Notes: generated by a model from the sequence alone, not told the origin. DNA of 55,808 nucleotides from Chloroflexota bacterium (GCA_005880615.1 VBID01000138.1:1-55808); one strand, 5' to 3'; positions 1 through 9,607 are shown, counted from the stretch's first letter. Translations and numbers: made by a program.

Positions 1-2
1 CC

Positions 3-3000
3 ATCCCGCCGATCACCGTGGGCGTGCGCACCGGCGACACGCCCGCCCGCGAGCGCCAGCAGATGGAGCGCCATCCACCGGACATCCTGATCACCACGCC
101 CGAGTCCCTCTTCCTCCTGCTGACCAGCGCCGCGCGCGAAATCCTGCCCACCGTCCGCTGGGTGATCGTCGACGAGATCCACTCGCTGGCCCCCACCAAG
201 CGCGGGGCGCACCTGGCCATCAGCCTCGAACGGCTGGCCGCCATCACCCGCCAGGATCCGCAGCGCATCGGGCTCTCGGCCACGCAGCGCCCGCTGGAGG
301 AGGTGGGGCGTTTCCTGGGCGGCACGGACCGCGACGTGCGCATCGTGGACGCCGGACGGATCAAGCCGCTGGAGATCACGGTCGAGGTCCCGGTGGAGGA
401 CATGGCGGACCTGGACCGCGGGGCCGATGCCTCCGACGGTGACGGTCCCCGGCGCAGCATCTGGCCGGCCATCCATCCGCGGATCCTGGAGTTGATCCGC
501 AGTCATCGGTCGACCATCATCTTCACCAACTCGCGCCGGCTGGCGGAGCGGCTGGCGGCCCACCTCAATGAGTTGGCCGGCGAGGAACTGGTGCGCGCCC
601 ACCACGGGTCCATCGCCCGCGAGCAGCGCATGGCCATCGAGGATGCGCTCAAAGCCGGCCGGCTGCCGGCCCTGGTGGCCACCTCGAGCCTGGAGCTGGG
701 CATCGACATGGGCGCCGTCGACCTGGTCATCCAGGTCGAATCGCCGACCAGCGTGGCCCGCGGCATCCAGCGAATCGGGCGGGCGGGGCACTCGGTGGGC
801 GAGCCATCCAAAGGCACCATCCTGCCGAAATATCGTGGTGACCTGCTGGAGACGGCGGCCATCGTGGAGCGCATGCTGGCCGGGGACATCGAAGAGACCC
901 GGGTCCCGCGGAATCCGCTGGACGTGGTGGCCCAGCAAATCGTCGCCATGTGCGCCCTGGACGTCTGGCCGGTCGACCGGCTGGGCGCGCTCATCCGCCG
1001 CGCCTACCCCTTCAGCGACCTCGGGCCGCGCTCGCTAGAGGCCGTCCTCGACATGCTCAGCGGCCGCTATCCCTCGGACGAGTTCGCGGAACTCCGGCCC
1101 CGCATCGTCTGGGACCGGCTGGAGGGAACCGTTCGCGGCCGGGCCGGTGCCCAGCGCCTGGCAGTTACCAGCGGTGGGACGATTCCGGACCGCGGGCTCT
1201 ACACCGTCAACCTCTTTGAGGACGGCCGCCGCGTCGGCGAGCTGGACGAAGAAATGGTCTACGAGAGCCGCCCGGGCGACACCTTCGTGCTGGGCGCCTC
1301 CACCTGGCGGATCGCCGACATCACCCCGTCCCAGGTGCTGGTCACGCCGGCGCCGGGCGAGCCCGGCCGAATCGCGTTCTGGCACGGCGATGCGCTCGGT
1401 CGCCCGATCGAGGTAGGCCGGGCGGTGGGGAAGCTGGTGCGCGAGCTTCGTTCGCAGGATGACGAGGCCTCGCTCCAGCGCTTGCGCGACCGCTCGCGAT
1501 TCGACGACCGGGCGGCGCGCAACCTGCTCGACTACCTCCAGGACCAGGCGGACAGCACGGGCAGCGTCCCCGACGACCGGACCATCGTGGTCGAACGGTT
1601 CCGGGATCAGCTGGGCGACTGGCGGGTCTGCGTGCTCACGCCCTTCGGCGCCCGGGTGCACGCCCCCTGGTCGCTGGCGGTCAAGGCCCGTCTGCACGAA
1701 CGATTCGACCTCGATGTCCAGTCGATCTACAGCGACGACGGGTTCGCGATTCGCCTGGCGGACGCGGCGGAGCCCCCCGACCTGGACCTGTTCCTGCTCG
1801 ATCCGGAGGAGGTCCAGGCGCTGGTCCAAAACCAGGTGCACGATTCGGCCCTGTTCGCGTCGCGGTTTCGGGAGAACGCCGGACGCGCCTTGTTGCTGCC
1901 GCGCCGCCGGCCTGGAGAGCGCACGCCGCTCTGGCAGCAGCGGCAACGGAGCGCCAACCTGCTGCGGGTCGCCTCCAAGCATCCATCCTTCCCCATCCTG
2001 ATGGAGACCTATCGCGAATGTCTGAAGGACGTCTTCGACATGGACGCCCTGATCGAGGTGATGCGCGCCGTCCGCACGCGGGAGATTCGGGTGGTGACGG
2101 CCGAGACCGAGCGCGCCTCGCCCTTCGCCTCGTCGTTGCTGTTCGACTACATCGCGCAGTTCATGTACGAGGGCGATGCCCCGTTGGCTGAGCGTCGCGC
2201 GCAGGCGCTCACCATCGACCGCGACCTGCTGGCGGAACTGCTGGGCAGCGAAGAACTCCGGGAGCTGCTCGATCCAGACGCCATCGCGGGGCTGGAGCTG
2301 GAGCTGCAGGGTCTCGAGCCGCATCGGTTCCCGCGGGACCCGGATGAAGCGGTCGACCTGTTCCACCGGCTGGGCGACCTGTCTGTCGCTGATGCCGAGG
2401 CGCGTGGCGTCCGCAGCGGTTGGCTCGAGCAGCACGAGGCAGAGCGCCGACTAGTCCGCATCCGGGTCGGTAACGAGGAACGCTGGATCGCGGCGGAAGA
2501 CGCCGGCCGGTACCGCGACGCGCTGGGCGTGAGCCTCCCCCCGGGGCTGCCGGAGGCGTTCCTCGAACCCACGGCCGGTCCGCTCGACTCGCTGCTCCTG
2601 CGCTGGGCACGCACCCACGTGCCCTTCTTCAGCGCGGACGCCGCGCACCATTTCGGTCTGCCAGTCGCGGAGGTGGAGACCGCGTTGCATCGTCTGGCGC
2701 AAACCGGCGACCTGGTGATCGGCGAGTTTCGGCCGGGCCGCCTGGGCCACGAGTTCAGCCATGTCGAGGTCTTGCGTTCCCTCCGCCGCCTATCGTTGGC
2801 GCGGCTCCGTCGAGAGGTAGAACCACTACCCGCCGTCGCCCTGGCCCGGTTCCTGCCCCAGTGGCAGGGAGTGGGCTCCACCGGTCGCGGCATGGACCGG
2901 GTGGCAGAGGTCATCGCCCAGCTTCAGGGAGCGCCGATTCCGGTCTCGGTCCTCGAACGCGACGTGCTCCCGGCGCGCGTCCGTGACTACGGACCGCACC

Positions 3001-4034
3001 AGCTCGACCAGCTGATCGCCATGGGCGAGGTGGTGTGGGTCGGACGGGGCGCGCTGGGCGCGTCCGATGGCCGGGTGAGCCTGTATCTGCGCGGTGATGC
3101 TGGACGGCTCATTACGCTGCCCACGGACCGGCCGGCCACAGAGGTGCATCAGCGTCTGCGCGATCACCTAGGCAGCCGGGGCGCGTCGTTCTTCCGAGAC
3201 CTCTACCTGGCGGCCGGCGGCGGCACCGATGAGGATGTCCTGCAGGCGCTGTGGGACCTGGTGTGGGCGGGCGAAGTCACCAACGACACCTTCATGCCGC
3301 TGCGGATGCTGGGTCCCCGGATCCGTCGCCACCCGCGGCGGCCGCTGATGCGGCTCGGCCCGCCCGGCTCGGCGGGGCGCTGGTCGCTGGTCGCGGACCT
3401 CGTACCGCCGTCGCTCCCACCGACCGAGCGCCTCCATGCCCAGGCCCTGGCCTTGCTCCAGCGGCATGGGGTCTTGACGCGGGAAGCGGCGGTGGGGGAG
3501 GGCCTCCAGGGAGGATTCGCGGCCATCTACCCGGTCCTGCGGGCCATGGAGGAGAGTGGCAAGATCCGCCGGGGCTACTTCCTGGAAGGCCTGGGCGGCT
3601 CGCAGTTCGCGCTGGCGGGAGCCGTCGATCGGCTGCGCGCCACTCGGGAGACGGACCGGGCCAGCGTGGCCCTGGCCGCCACGGACCCGGCCAGCGCCTA
3701 CGGCTTGACCCTGCCCTGGCCCGAAGGCCGCGGCCGGCTAGCCCGCGTGCCGGGCGCCTACGTGGTGCTGGATGCCGGCGAGCTGCGGCTCTTCCTGGAG
3801 CGCGGCGGCCGCTCCCTGCTCACCTTCGGCCCGGTCGAACTCGGCCACCTGCAGGCGCTCGCCGCACGCGCCGCCCACGGCGACAAGCTGGAGATCCAGC
3901 TGGTCGATGGGGCGCCCGTCAAAGGCTCAGCGGTGGAGCCGCTCCTCCGGGAATCTGGCTTTGGAGCGTCACCGAAGGGCCTTGTCCTCTGGCCTCCGCC
4001 GCGGTCCCTGGCGCCCGCCCGCACTCGTCCCTGA
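3..4034 (+). CDS. lhr: Lhr-like large ATP-dependent helicase (5' truncated)
   Basis: Superfamily 2 helicase of the Lhr group, which unwinds nucleic acids in DNA repair. The frame is open to the window edge, and the residues before the first GTG (position 18) already match the Lhr motif Ia region, so the true start lies outside. Visible motifs are DEIH (Walker B), GLSAT (motif III), the second RecA domain with TIIFTNSRR, and the motif V/VI region ending QRIGRAGHSVG. The long remainder is the DEAD/H-associated and Lhr C-terminal region, including winged-helix-like segments. About 1,343 residues are visible, near the ~1,500 usual for full-length Lhr. The gene ends just before a cluster of dispersed hairpin repeats. 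Family assignment is secure; the exact substrate is not shown by sequence. Confidence 0.95.
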   Translation: MPPITVGVRTGDTPARERQQMERHPPDILITTPESLFLLLTSAAREILPTVRWVIVDEIHSLAPTKRGAHLAISLERLAAITRQDPQRIGLSATQRPLEEVGRFLGGTDRDVRIVDAGRIKPLEITVEVPVEDMADLDRGADASDGDGPRRSIWPAIHPRILELIRSHRSTIIFTNSRRLAERLAAHLNELAGEELVRAHHGSIAREQRMAIEDALKAGRLPALVATSSLELGIDMGAVDLVIQVESPTSVARGIQRIGRAGHSVGEPSKGTILPKYRGDLLETAAIVERMLAGDIEETRVPRNPLDVVAQQIVAMCALDVWPVDRLGALIRRAYPFSDLGPRSLEAVLDMLSGRYPSDEFAELRPRIVWDRLEGTVRGRAGAQRLAVTSGGTIPDRGLYTVNLFEDGRRVGELDEEMVYESRPGDTFVLGASTWRIADITPSQVLVTPAPGEPGRIAFWHGDALGRPIEVGRAVGKLVRELRSQDDEASLQRLRDRSRFDDRAARNLLDYLQDQADSTGSVPDDRTIVVERFRDQLGDWRVCVLTPFGARVHAPWSLAVKARLHERFDLDVQSIYSDDGFAIRLADAAEPPDLDLFLLDPEEVQALVQNQVHDSALFASRFRENAGRALLLPRRRPGERTPLWQQRQRSANLLRVASKHPSFPILMETYRECLKDVFDMDALIEVMRAVRTREIRVVTAETERASPFASSLLFDYIAQFMYEGDAPLAERRAQALTIDRDLLAELLGSEELRELLDPDAIAGLELELQGLEPHRFPRDPDEAVDLFHRLGDLSVADAEARGVRSGWLEQHEAERRLVRIRVGNEERWIAAEDAGRYRDALGVSLPPGLPEAFLEPTAGPLDSLLLRWARTHVPFFSADAAHHFGLPVAEVETALHRLAQTGDLVIGEFRPGRLGHEFSHVEVLRSLRRLSLARLRREVEPLPAVALARFLPQWQGVGSTGRGMDRVAEVIAQLQGAPIPVSVLERDVLPARVRDYGPHQLDQLIAMGEVVWVGRGALGASDGRVSLYLRGDAGRLITLPTDRPATEVHQRLRDHLGSRGASFFRDLYLAAGGGTDEDVLQALWDLVWAGEVTNDTFMPLRMLGPRIRRHPRRPLMRLGPPGSAGRWSLVADLVPPSLPPTERLHAQALALLQRHGVLTREAAVGEGLQGGFAAIYPVLRAMEESGKIRRGYFLEGLGGSQFALAGAVDRLRATRETDRASVALAATDPASAYGLTLPWPEGRGRLARVPGAYVVLDAGELRLFLERGGRSLLTFGPVELGHLQALAARAAHGDKLEIQLVDGAPVKGSAVEPLLRESGFGASPKGLVLWPPPRSLAPARTRP

Positions 4035-4049
4035 CGACGTAGTTCTTCC

Positions 4050-4252
4050 GCTTCTCCCTCCCCCTGGCGGGAGGGCAGGGTCGTGGTCTCCCTTCCGACT
4101 CTCCCTCCCCCCTTCGTTCGTTCCGGGGAGGGGGTCTCGGGAGACCAAGCTTCTGGTTCTCCCTCCCCCTTGTGGGGAGGGGGTCTCGGAAGACCAGGCG
4201 CCCGACTCTCCCTCCCCCTTGCGGGGAGGGGCAGGGGAGGGGGTCTCGTAGG
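4050..4252 (+). repeat. Cluster of four dispersed GC hairpin repeats
   Basis: Four degenerate copies of one unit lie in tandem. The clearest has arms CCCTCCCC (4210-4217) and GGGGAGGG (4223-4230) around a 5-nt loop, followed by a GGGG-rich tail ending GGGGGTCTCG. The tail is always on the right on this strand. Related copies occur at about 7.42-7.50, 11.39-11.45, 13.83-13.94, 17.80-17.88, 47.56-47.64, 52.92-52.96 and 55.34-55.37 kb. The hairpins could act as transcription terminators after lhr, but they lack a T-run. Confidence 0.85.
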
Positions 4253-4285
4253 GCCACGATCCTTCTGGCTGATCACGTTTGCCAG

Positions 4286-4335
4286 TTGACGCGTCCGCCT
4301 TCCTGTGGTTAGCTTGTGTATGGAAACGTTATTCC
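4286..4335 (+). promoter_or_regulatory. Probable sigma-70 promoter for the SEDS-PBP gene, with operator-like sequence
   Basis: TTGACG (4286-4291), a 17-bp spacer and TTAGCT (4309-4314) form a good housekeeping promoter. Just downstream, GGAAACGTTATTCC (4322-4335) resembles the LacI-type operators of the 35-45 kb island. That similarity may be coincidental, because the gene is a cell-wall gene. Confidence 0.5.
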
Positions 4336-4360
4336 AAGCCTGTCATAAAGGGAAGAAGGG

Positions 4361-4426
4361 ATGGCGAGCGAACTCATCTCGATCCGACCCGGTCGGCCAC
4401 TCTCAGTGCTGAAGGCGGGGATGTAG
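4361..4426 (+). CDS. Possible 21-codon leader ORF in frame with the SEDS-PBP gene
   Basis: ATG preceded by AAGGGA at a suitable distance, 21 codons, then TAG (4424-4426). The next gene starts at ATG 4430 in the same reading frame, one codon past the stop. Its own upstream sequence has a poorer ribosome-binding site than this ORF, so translation may be coupled or re-initiated. It could equally be an N-terminal extension lost through a nonsense codon. No product homology is recognised. Confidence 0.25.
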   Translation: MASELISIRPGRPLSVLKAGM

Positions 4427-4429
4427 CCA

Positions 4430-7408
4430 ATGATCGTGGCCAGGTCGCAACGCCTGGCCCGAAGGCGGATTCGGCTGGTCTTCTCACAGGATCCTCTCCT
4501 GCTCGCCAGCGCACTTATCCTCTCGGGCCTCGGCATTCTGAATCTTCTCGCTATCGGCGAGGGCGGGACGGCCATCCACCAGGCCATCTCGGTGCTGATC
4601 GGCCTCGGCCTCTTTCTGCTGGCCCAACGGGCGGGCTCCCGCATCTGGGCGTGGTTGAGCTGGCTCGTATACGGCCTGGCAGTGGTCATGCTGCTGGCCG
4701 TCATCAGCACTGGACTCAGCGCCTACGGCGCCCGTCGGTGGCTCCAGGTCGGGTCGTTCATCCTCCAGCCATCGGAGACGGCCAAACTGGGGCTGCTCCT
4801 GGTCCTCGCCGTCGTGCTGACAAACAAGCGCATGCGGGTGCGCCGGCGGGTGGCGATCGCGCTGGTTCTGGCGGCGGTCCCGGTGGCCCTCACCCTGCTC
4901 CAACCCGACCTCAGCACGTCCAGCCTCCTGCTCGTGGTGCTGATGGCTGGCCTGATCCTGGCGCGGGTGCCCCTCCAGTACCCGGTCGGCATCGTGGTGC
5001 TCGGCGCCATACTCTTTCCGCTCGAGCAGCATTTCTTGCGTCCGTACCAGGCCCACCGGTTGCAGGCATTCCTCTCCGGCGGGCATGATCCGGCGGCCAA
5101 CTGGTCTCTCCTGCAATCGCATATCGCCATCGGCTCCGGTGGCCTCTTCGGGACCCGATCGGTGCCAATGCACGAGCTGCTGGCTCAGTATCTCCCGGCC
5201 CGCCAGACCGACCTCGCCTTCGCCAGCCTGATCGAACAATGGGGTCTGCTGGCCGGCGTCTTGGCGTTGATGGCGGTGGTCACCATCGTCTGGCGATTAG
5301 TCATCACCGCGACCCAGTCGCGGTCATTCAACGGCGCGGTGATGGCGGGCAGCCTGGCAGTCCTGATCGGCACCGAGGCCGCCATTTCGGTGGCGGGCAG
5401 TATCGGGGCGATCCCATTGGCCGGCGTGCCCTTCCCCCTGCTCAGTTTTGGCGGGACGGCGGCCGCGGTTCACCTCGCCGCCTTCGGCCTCGTGCTGGGC
5501 GGCCGTCGCGACTTTGAGCGGCGACGCCTCTGGCTCGGCCCCAAGCAGATGCAGGTCCGTCCACGCATGGTGCGAGTCGCGGCTCTGGCGGTAGCCTTCG
5601 CACTGGTCAGCCTCGGCGCGTTGACGTACCAGATCCAGCAGGTGCAGGGCGCTATGCTCACCCAGTTCGGCAGCGACCAGATGACCCGCTGCCAGCGGCT
5701 CGACGCCCCGCGAGGACAGATCACCGACCGGCATGGCACGCCGCTGGCGCTCAACGCCGCCACCGACCGTGTGATGGTGGTGCCCGCCCTGTATGCGCAA
5801 TCGGGTGGGTCGCTGGGGCAGCTCGCGTCGTTCATCAAGGAGTCGCCGGCGGTGCTCGATCGCGAAATTGCGGCCGCGAAGGGCGGCCTCTGGGTCCAGC
5901 TCACCGATTCGCTGCCGGTACCCGACGGCGACCGCCTGGTGAAAGCTGATCTGACTGGCGTGCTGGTGGTGCCGTCGATCAAGCGCACCTACCCCTATGG
6001 CGCGCTGGTGGGTCCAATCCTCGGGTTCGTGGGGGCAGTCACGCCCGATGAGCTATCCGACCAACCGGATCTGGATCCCAACGGTCACATCGGACGAGCC
6101 GGCCTCGAGCGCGAGTACGACGCGGTCCTGCGCGGCCAGGACGGGGCGCAATGCCTCTACGTCGATCCGCAGGGACGCCCGGTCGCGATCCAGGAGACGG
6201 TGATGCCGGTCGCGGGCTCGGACCTCCACTTGAGCCTCGACCTCAACCTGCAGCGGCAGACCGTGGCGGCGCTCACCAGAGCGTTACAGGGGATGCCCGG
6301 TCAGCCGCGGGGCGACCTGGGCGCGGCCGTAGTCATGGACCCACGCAACGGCGAGGTGCTGGCGCTGGCCAGCGTCCCCACCTATGACAACAACCTTTAT
6401 GGGCCGCCGGTGGATGGCCCCGGGCTCACGCGGGCCGTGCACCGACCCGGGGTCCCCATGCTCAACCACGCCACCCAGATCGCCGTCGCGCCCGGCTCCA
6501 CCTTCAAACTGGTGATGGCGGCCGCCGACGCCGCCTACAATGCCATTCCGCCGTCGCGGGTGATCCCCACCGGCTACACCTTCTATTACGGCGGCGCATC
6601 GTTCCATGGCTGGACGGGGCTGCCGCCGCAGAACCTGACCCAGGCCATCGCCTGGTCGAACGACGTCTACTTCTACAAGCTGGCGCTGGCCCTCGGCCCG
6701 GACCGCATCAACGCCGTGGGCCACGCGCTGGGCGTCGGCCGGCCAACGGGTATCGACCTACCCGGCGAGTCCAGCGGCTTCCTGGGCAGCCCCTCCAGCA
6801 TCAAGCAGATGGGCGGCACCTGGTACGGCGGCTCGACCGTCATCCTCGGCATCGGCCAGGGCTACGTGACGGCCACGCCATTGCAGGTCGCCCGCTGGAC
6901 TGGCGCCGTGTCGACCGGACAGCTGGTGACTCCGCACCTGGGCGTCGCCTGGGACTCCGACGCCGCCAGCCGAATGACCGCGGTTTCGCTGCGCGGTCCC
7001 GAACCCCTCTTCTTCGCCGCCCAGCTGGGCGTCGTCCGTGACGGCATGCGGCGCGCCGTCACCGAAGGCACCGCCACCATGCTCCGCGGTCTTCCCGTGC
7101 CGGCCGGGGGCAAGACCGGGACGGCCGAGGACTTTGGTTCCCCCAACCACGAAGCCGATGCCTGGTTCACGGCCGCGGCGCCTATCAATCAGCCCGAAGT
7201 GGTGGCCACGGTGATGGTGCGTGGCGCCGGCGAAGGCTACTTCACCGCCGAGCCGACCGTGGCCTCGATCCTCTCCTATTACTATGCGCACCACGCCGCT
7301 ATCACCCGCGAGGAGCTGGTGCTCCAGCCACTCGCGACCGTGGTCAAGCCGGGTTCCTGGTCGCCGCGCGCACGGAACCTCTCCTTCTTGCGTAGCCGAA
7401 CGCCTTAA
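4430..7408 (+). CDS. Fused SEDS glycosyltransferase (FtsW/RodA) and class B penicillin-binding protein
   Basis: A 992-residue peptidoglycan synthase combining two enzymes that are normally separate. Residues 1 to ~365 are a multi-pass SEDS polymerase: GARRW, QPSE, QPDLST (usually QPDLGT), an LPxxxTD segment and a P-x-LSFGG motif near its end. A further membrane segment (~383-405) leads into the PBP part, whose dimerisation domain begins around APRGQITDR. The transpeptidase has all three active-site motifs: STFK (nucleophile S690, K693), SND (743-745) and KTG (895-897). SEDS proteins polymerise lipid II and class B PBPs cross-link it, so this chain should do both at the outer face of the membrane. 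The opposite-strand neighbour is MreB-like, favouring a role in elongation or shape, but FtsW/FtsI-type division function cannot be excluded. Confidence 0.93.
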   Translation: MIVARSQRLARRRIRLVFSQDPLLLASALILSGLGILNLLAIGEGGTAIHQAISVLIGLGLFLLAQRAGSRIWAWLSWLVYGLAVVMLLAVISTGLSAYGARRWLQVGSFILQPSETAKLGLLLVLAVVLTNKRMRVRRRVAIALVLAAVPVALTLLQPDLSTSSLLLVVLMAGLILARVPLQYPVGIVVLGAILFPLEQHFLRPYQAHRLQAFLSGGHDPAANWSLLQSHIAIGSGGLFGTRSVPMHELLAQYLPARQTDLAFASLIEQWGLLAGVLALMAVVTIVWRLVITATQSRSFNGAVMAGSLAVLIGTEAAISVAGSIGAIPLAGVPFPLLSFGGTAAAVHLAAFGLVLGGRRDFERRRLWLGPKQMQVRPRMVRVAALAVAFALVSLGALTYQIQQVQGAMLTQFGSDQMTRCQRLDAPRGQITDRHGTPLALNAATDRVMVVPALYAQSGGSLGQLASFIKESPAVLDREIAAAKGGLWVQLTDSLPVPDGDRLVKADLTGVLVVPSIKRTYPYGALVGPILGFVGAVTPDELSDQPDLDPNGHIGRAGLEREYDAVLRGQDGAQCLYVDPQGRPVAIQETVMPVAGSDLHLSLDLNLQRQTVAALTRALQGMPGQPRGDLGAAVVMDPRNGEVLALASVPTYDNNLYGPPVDGPGLTRAVHRPGVPMLNHATQIAVAPGSTFKLVMAAADAAYNAIPPSRVIPTGYTFYYGGASFHGWTGLPPQNLTQAIAWSNDVYFYKLALALGPDRINAVGHALGVGRPTGIDLPGESSGFLGSPSSIKQMGGTWYGGSTVILGIGQGYVTATPLQVARWTGAVSTGQLVTPHLGVAWDSDAASRMTAVSLRGPEPLFFAAQLGVVRDGMRRAVTEGTATMLRGLPVPAGGKTGTAEDFGSPNHEADAWFTAAAPINQPEVVATVMVRGAGEGYFTAEPTVASILSYYYAHHAAITREELVLQPLATVVKPGSWSPRARNLSFLRSRTP

Positions 7409-7415
7409 CCAAAGT

Positions 7416-7504
7416 GTCCCTCCTTTGCGGAGGAGGGTCAGGGTCGTTGCCTCTTCCCATTCTCCCTCCCCCTTGCCGGGAGGGGTAGGGGAGGGGGTCT
7501 CCAG
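7416..7504 (+). repeat. Dispersed hairpin repeat, two units
   Basis: A degenerate unit (7416-7445) and a clear unit (7460-7503) with the same arms and right-hand GGGG tail as the 4.05-4.25 kb copies. They lie between the convergent SEDS-PBP and MreB-like genes. Confidence 0.8.
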
Positions 7505-7515
7505 CCCGTGGGTCT

Positions 7516-8574
7516 TTAGCCGAAGGCCTTGATGATCTCGGGCCGCCGGAGGCACATGGCGGCGCCCTCAGCCACGCAGGTGAGCGGGCGCTCCGCCTGG
7601 TGCACGGCAAACCCGAATGCTTCTTCCAGGCGGTGACCAAAGCCTCCCACCAGCGAGCCTCCGCCAAAGACCAGCACCCCGTCCTGCATCACGTCCGCCA
7701 CCGCTTGAGCCGGCATGTCCTGAAGGCAGCTGGCCAGCGTCTGGATGATGCTGTCGGTCACCGGACGGAGGGCGGCATCGAGCTCGTCGACCGACAGTTC
7801 CTGCGTCCGGGCCCGGTCGCTGGCCAGGTCGCGGCCCTCGGCCGTCAGCGAGTGGGGACCTGATCCGTTTCGGCTGAGCTGCATCTTGAGGTTTTCCGCC
7901 CCCAGCTCGCCGACCAGCATCTTGTGCTCCACGCGCAGGTACTGGTGCAAAGCCATGGTCATCTCATCGCCCGCTGTCCGACAGGACCGCGCGGCCAGGA
8001 TCCCCCCAAAGCAGAAGGCAGTCACCTCCGCGGTGCCGCCGCCCACGTCCACCACCATGCGGGCCCGCGTCTCCAGGGGATTGAGGCCCGATCCCAGCGC
8101 CCCGGCAATGGGCTCGGGCACCAGGTCCACATGGCCGACCCCGGCCTCCTCGACCGCCTCGATCAGCGCCCGTTTCTCGAGTTCGGTGGCTCCCCACGGG
8201 ACGCCGATCACCGCCTGCGGCGGCAGGACCTGCCAGGGCTGCCGTTTCACCCGCTTCAGGATGGCCACGATGAAGCTGCGGGCAGTCTGCAGATCGGTGA
8301 TCACGCCATCTTCGAGCGGCCTGACCGTGGTCATGCCAATTGGCGTCCGGCCGACCAGGGCCTTGGCAGCCCCCCCCACTGCTACCAGCTGACCCTTCCG
8401 GTCGCCATCGGCCCGGACCGCCATAACCGACGGCTCGTTCAGCAGCAGCGTGCCGTCGACGCCGGCCACCACGGTGTTAGCAGTGCCCAGGTCAATGCCA
8501 TAACCCGCCTGAATCCAGCCCAGCCCGGGCCGGAACCCGCCGTCCCAGTGCCAGCGTCCGTTCGGAGTGCCCAA
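7516..8574 (-). CDS. MreB/Hsp70-fold actin-like cell-shape protein
   Basis: Actin-superfamily ATPase. The phosphate-1 motif reads YGIDLGTANTVV, phosphate-2 reads VVDVGGGTAEVT, and the adenosine-binding loop is GVLVFGGGSLVGG. This matches MreB, which forms membrane filaments organising wall synthesis. At about 350 residues it is near normal MreB length, although divergent from classical MreB. The longest frame runs to 8700 but would overlap the well-anchored DUF1028 start at 8687, so I placed the start at TTG 8574. TTG 8619 is an alternative, and neither has an ideal ribosome-binding site. Convergent with the SEDS-PBP gene, a plausible functional partner. Confidence 0.85.
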   Translation of the reverse strand: MGTPNGRWHWDGGFRPGLGWIQAGYGIDLGTANTVVAGVDGTLLLNEPSVMAVRADGDRKGQLVAVGGAAKALVGRTPIGMTTVRPLEDGVITDLQTARSFIVAILKRVKRQPWQVLPPQAVIGVPWGATELEKRALIEAVEEAGVGHVDLVPEPIAGALGSGLNPLETRARMVVDVGGGTAEVTAFCFGGILAARSCRTAGDEMTMALHQYLRVEHKMLVGELGAENLKMQLSRNGSGPHSLTAEGRDLASDRARTQELSVDELDAALRPVTDSIIQTLASCLQDMPAQAVADVMQDGVLVFGGGSLVGGFGHRLEEAFGFAVHQAERPLTCVAEGAAMCLRRPEIIKAFG

Positions 8575-8686
8575 CCCTTCTGAGTGTACCGGGGAACCGA
8601 CCAAAACGGAAGGGCCCAACTCACAAGTCGTTATAGTCCAAACGCGCAAACCGCGCTCCTCGGCGGAGGGGTAGGATGGCCGCACC

Positions 8687-9601
8687 GTGACGTATTCCAT
8701 TGTGGCCCGGGATCCCGGTTCGGGCGGGTTCGGGGTGGCGGTGCAGTCGCACTTCTTCCAGGTCGGGCCGGTGGTCCCCTGGGCCCGGGCGGGCGTCGGC
8801 GCCGTGGCGACCCAGGCCGATGCCGAGATCCGCTACGGGCCATTGGGCCTCGACCTGATGGCCGCCGGCTACCCCGCCGGTCGGGCGCTAGCCGCAGCCC
8901 TGGCCGCCGACCCGAAGCCCGAGACCCGGCAGGTGGCCCTGGTCGACCGCGACAGCCAGGTCGCCGTGCACACCGGCGCGAAGTGCATCCGCGAAGCTGG
9001 CCACCATGTGGGCGCCGGCTACAGCGTGCAGGCCAACATGATGCAAAAGGCCACCGTCTGGCAGGCCATGGCCGAGGCGTTCGAGGGCACTGCAGGATCA
9101 CTTGCCGAGCGGATGATGGCCGCGCTCGAAGCCGCCGAGGTGGAGGGCGGTGACATTCGGGGCCGGCAGTCGGCGGCCATGCTGGTCGTCGACGGCGAGC
9201 TGCATCCAGGACGGTGGGAAGGGCGGCTGATCGATCTGAGGGTTGAAGACCATCCCGAGCCGCTGGTCGAGCTGCGCCGCCTACTCGAGGTCAAGCGAAC
9301 GTACGAGTCGGTGGCGGCGGCGCAGACCGCGCTACACGGCGGTGATCCGCAGGGAGCCACGCTGACGGCGAAGGCGTTGGAACGCGCAGAAGACAATACT
9401 GAGCTGCGCTCCTGGTTGGCACTGGATATGGCCGCCCAGGGCGACCTCGAGACTGCCGTCACCATACTGAGAGATGTGATCAGGCAGGACGAGCGCTGGC
9501 TGGAGTTGCTCCGTAGGCTGCCTTCCGCGGACCTTTTGAAGCCCGAGCTTTTGGCCCAGCTTGAGGACAGGCTCAAGGCCCCATCGACCCGTAGTCGGTA
9601 A
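8687..9601 (+). CDS. DUF1028 family protein with C-terminal extension
   Basis: The start TYSIVARDP...GFGVAVQS and following VPWARAGVGAVATQA are the hallmark of DUF1028, an Ntn-hydrolase-like family of unknown physiological role. The domain covers residues 1 to ~195. The last ~100 residues are helical and TPR-like. The GTG at 8687 is chosen because family homology starts at the next residue. The nuclease-like gene follows after 6 bp, so the two may be co-transcribed. The family is certain; no substrate can be named. Confidence 0.9.
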   Translation: MTYSIVARDPGSGGFGVAVQSHFFQVGPVVPWARAGVGAVATQADAEIRYGPLGLDLMAAGYPAGRALAAALAADPKPETRQVALVDRDSQVAVHTGAKCIREAGHHVGAGYSVQANMMQKATVWQAMAEAFEGTAGSLAERMMAALEAAEVEGGDIRGRQSAAMLVVDGELHPGRWEGRLIDLRVEDHPEPLVELRRLLEVKRTYESVAAAQTALHGGDPQGATLTAKALERAEDNTELRSWLALDMAAQGDLETAVTILRDVIRQDERWLELLRRLPSADLLKPELLAQLEDRLKAPSTRSR

Positions 9602-9607
9602 TCGCAC

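Noticed and set aside
1035-2435. 466-codon antisense frame within lhr
   Set aside because: A shadow of the real gene: high-GC third positions keep this frame open, composition is Gly/Arg/Gln-rich and no domain or ribosome-binding site is seen.
4050-4252. CRISPR-like array
   Set aside because: Units are hairpins with irregular short spacing and no distinct spacers; no cas genes in the window.
4322-4335. LacI-island operator in front of the SEDS-PBP gene
   Set aside because: The similarity is real but the gene is a wall synthase 31 kb away; without a genome-wide scan it is best treated as coincidence.
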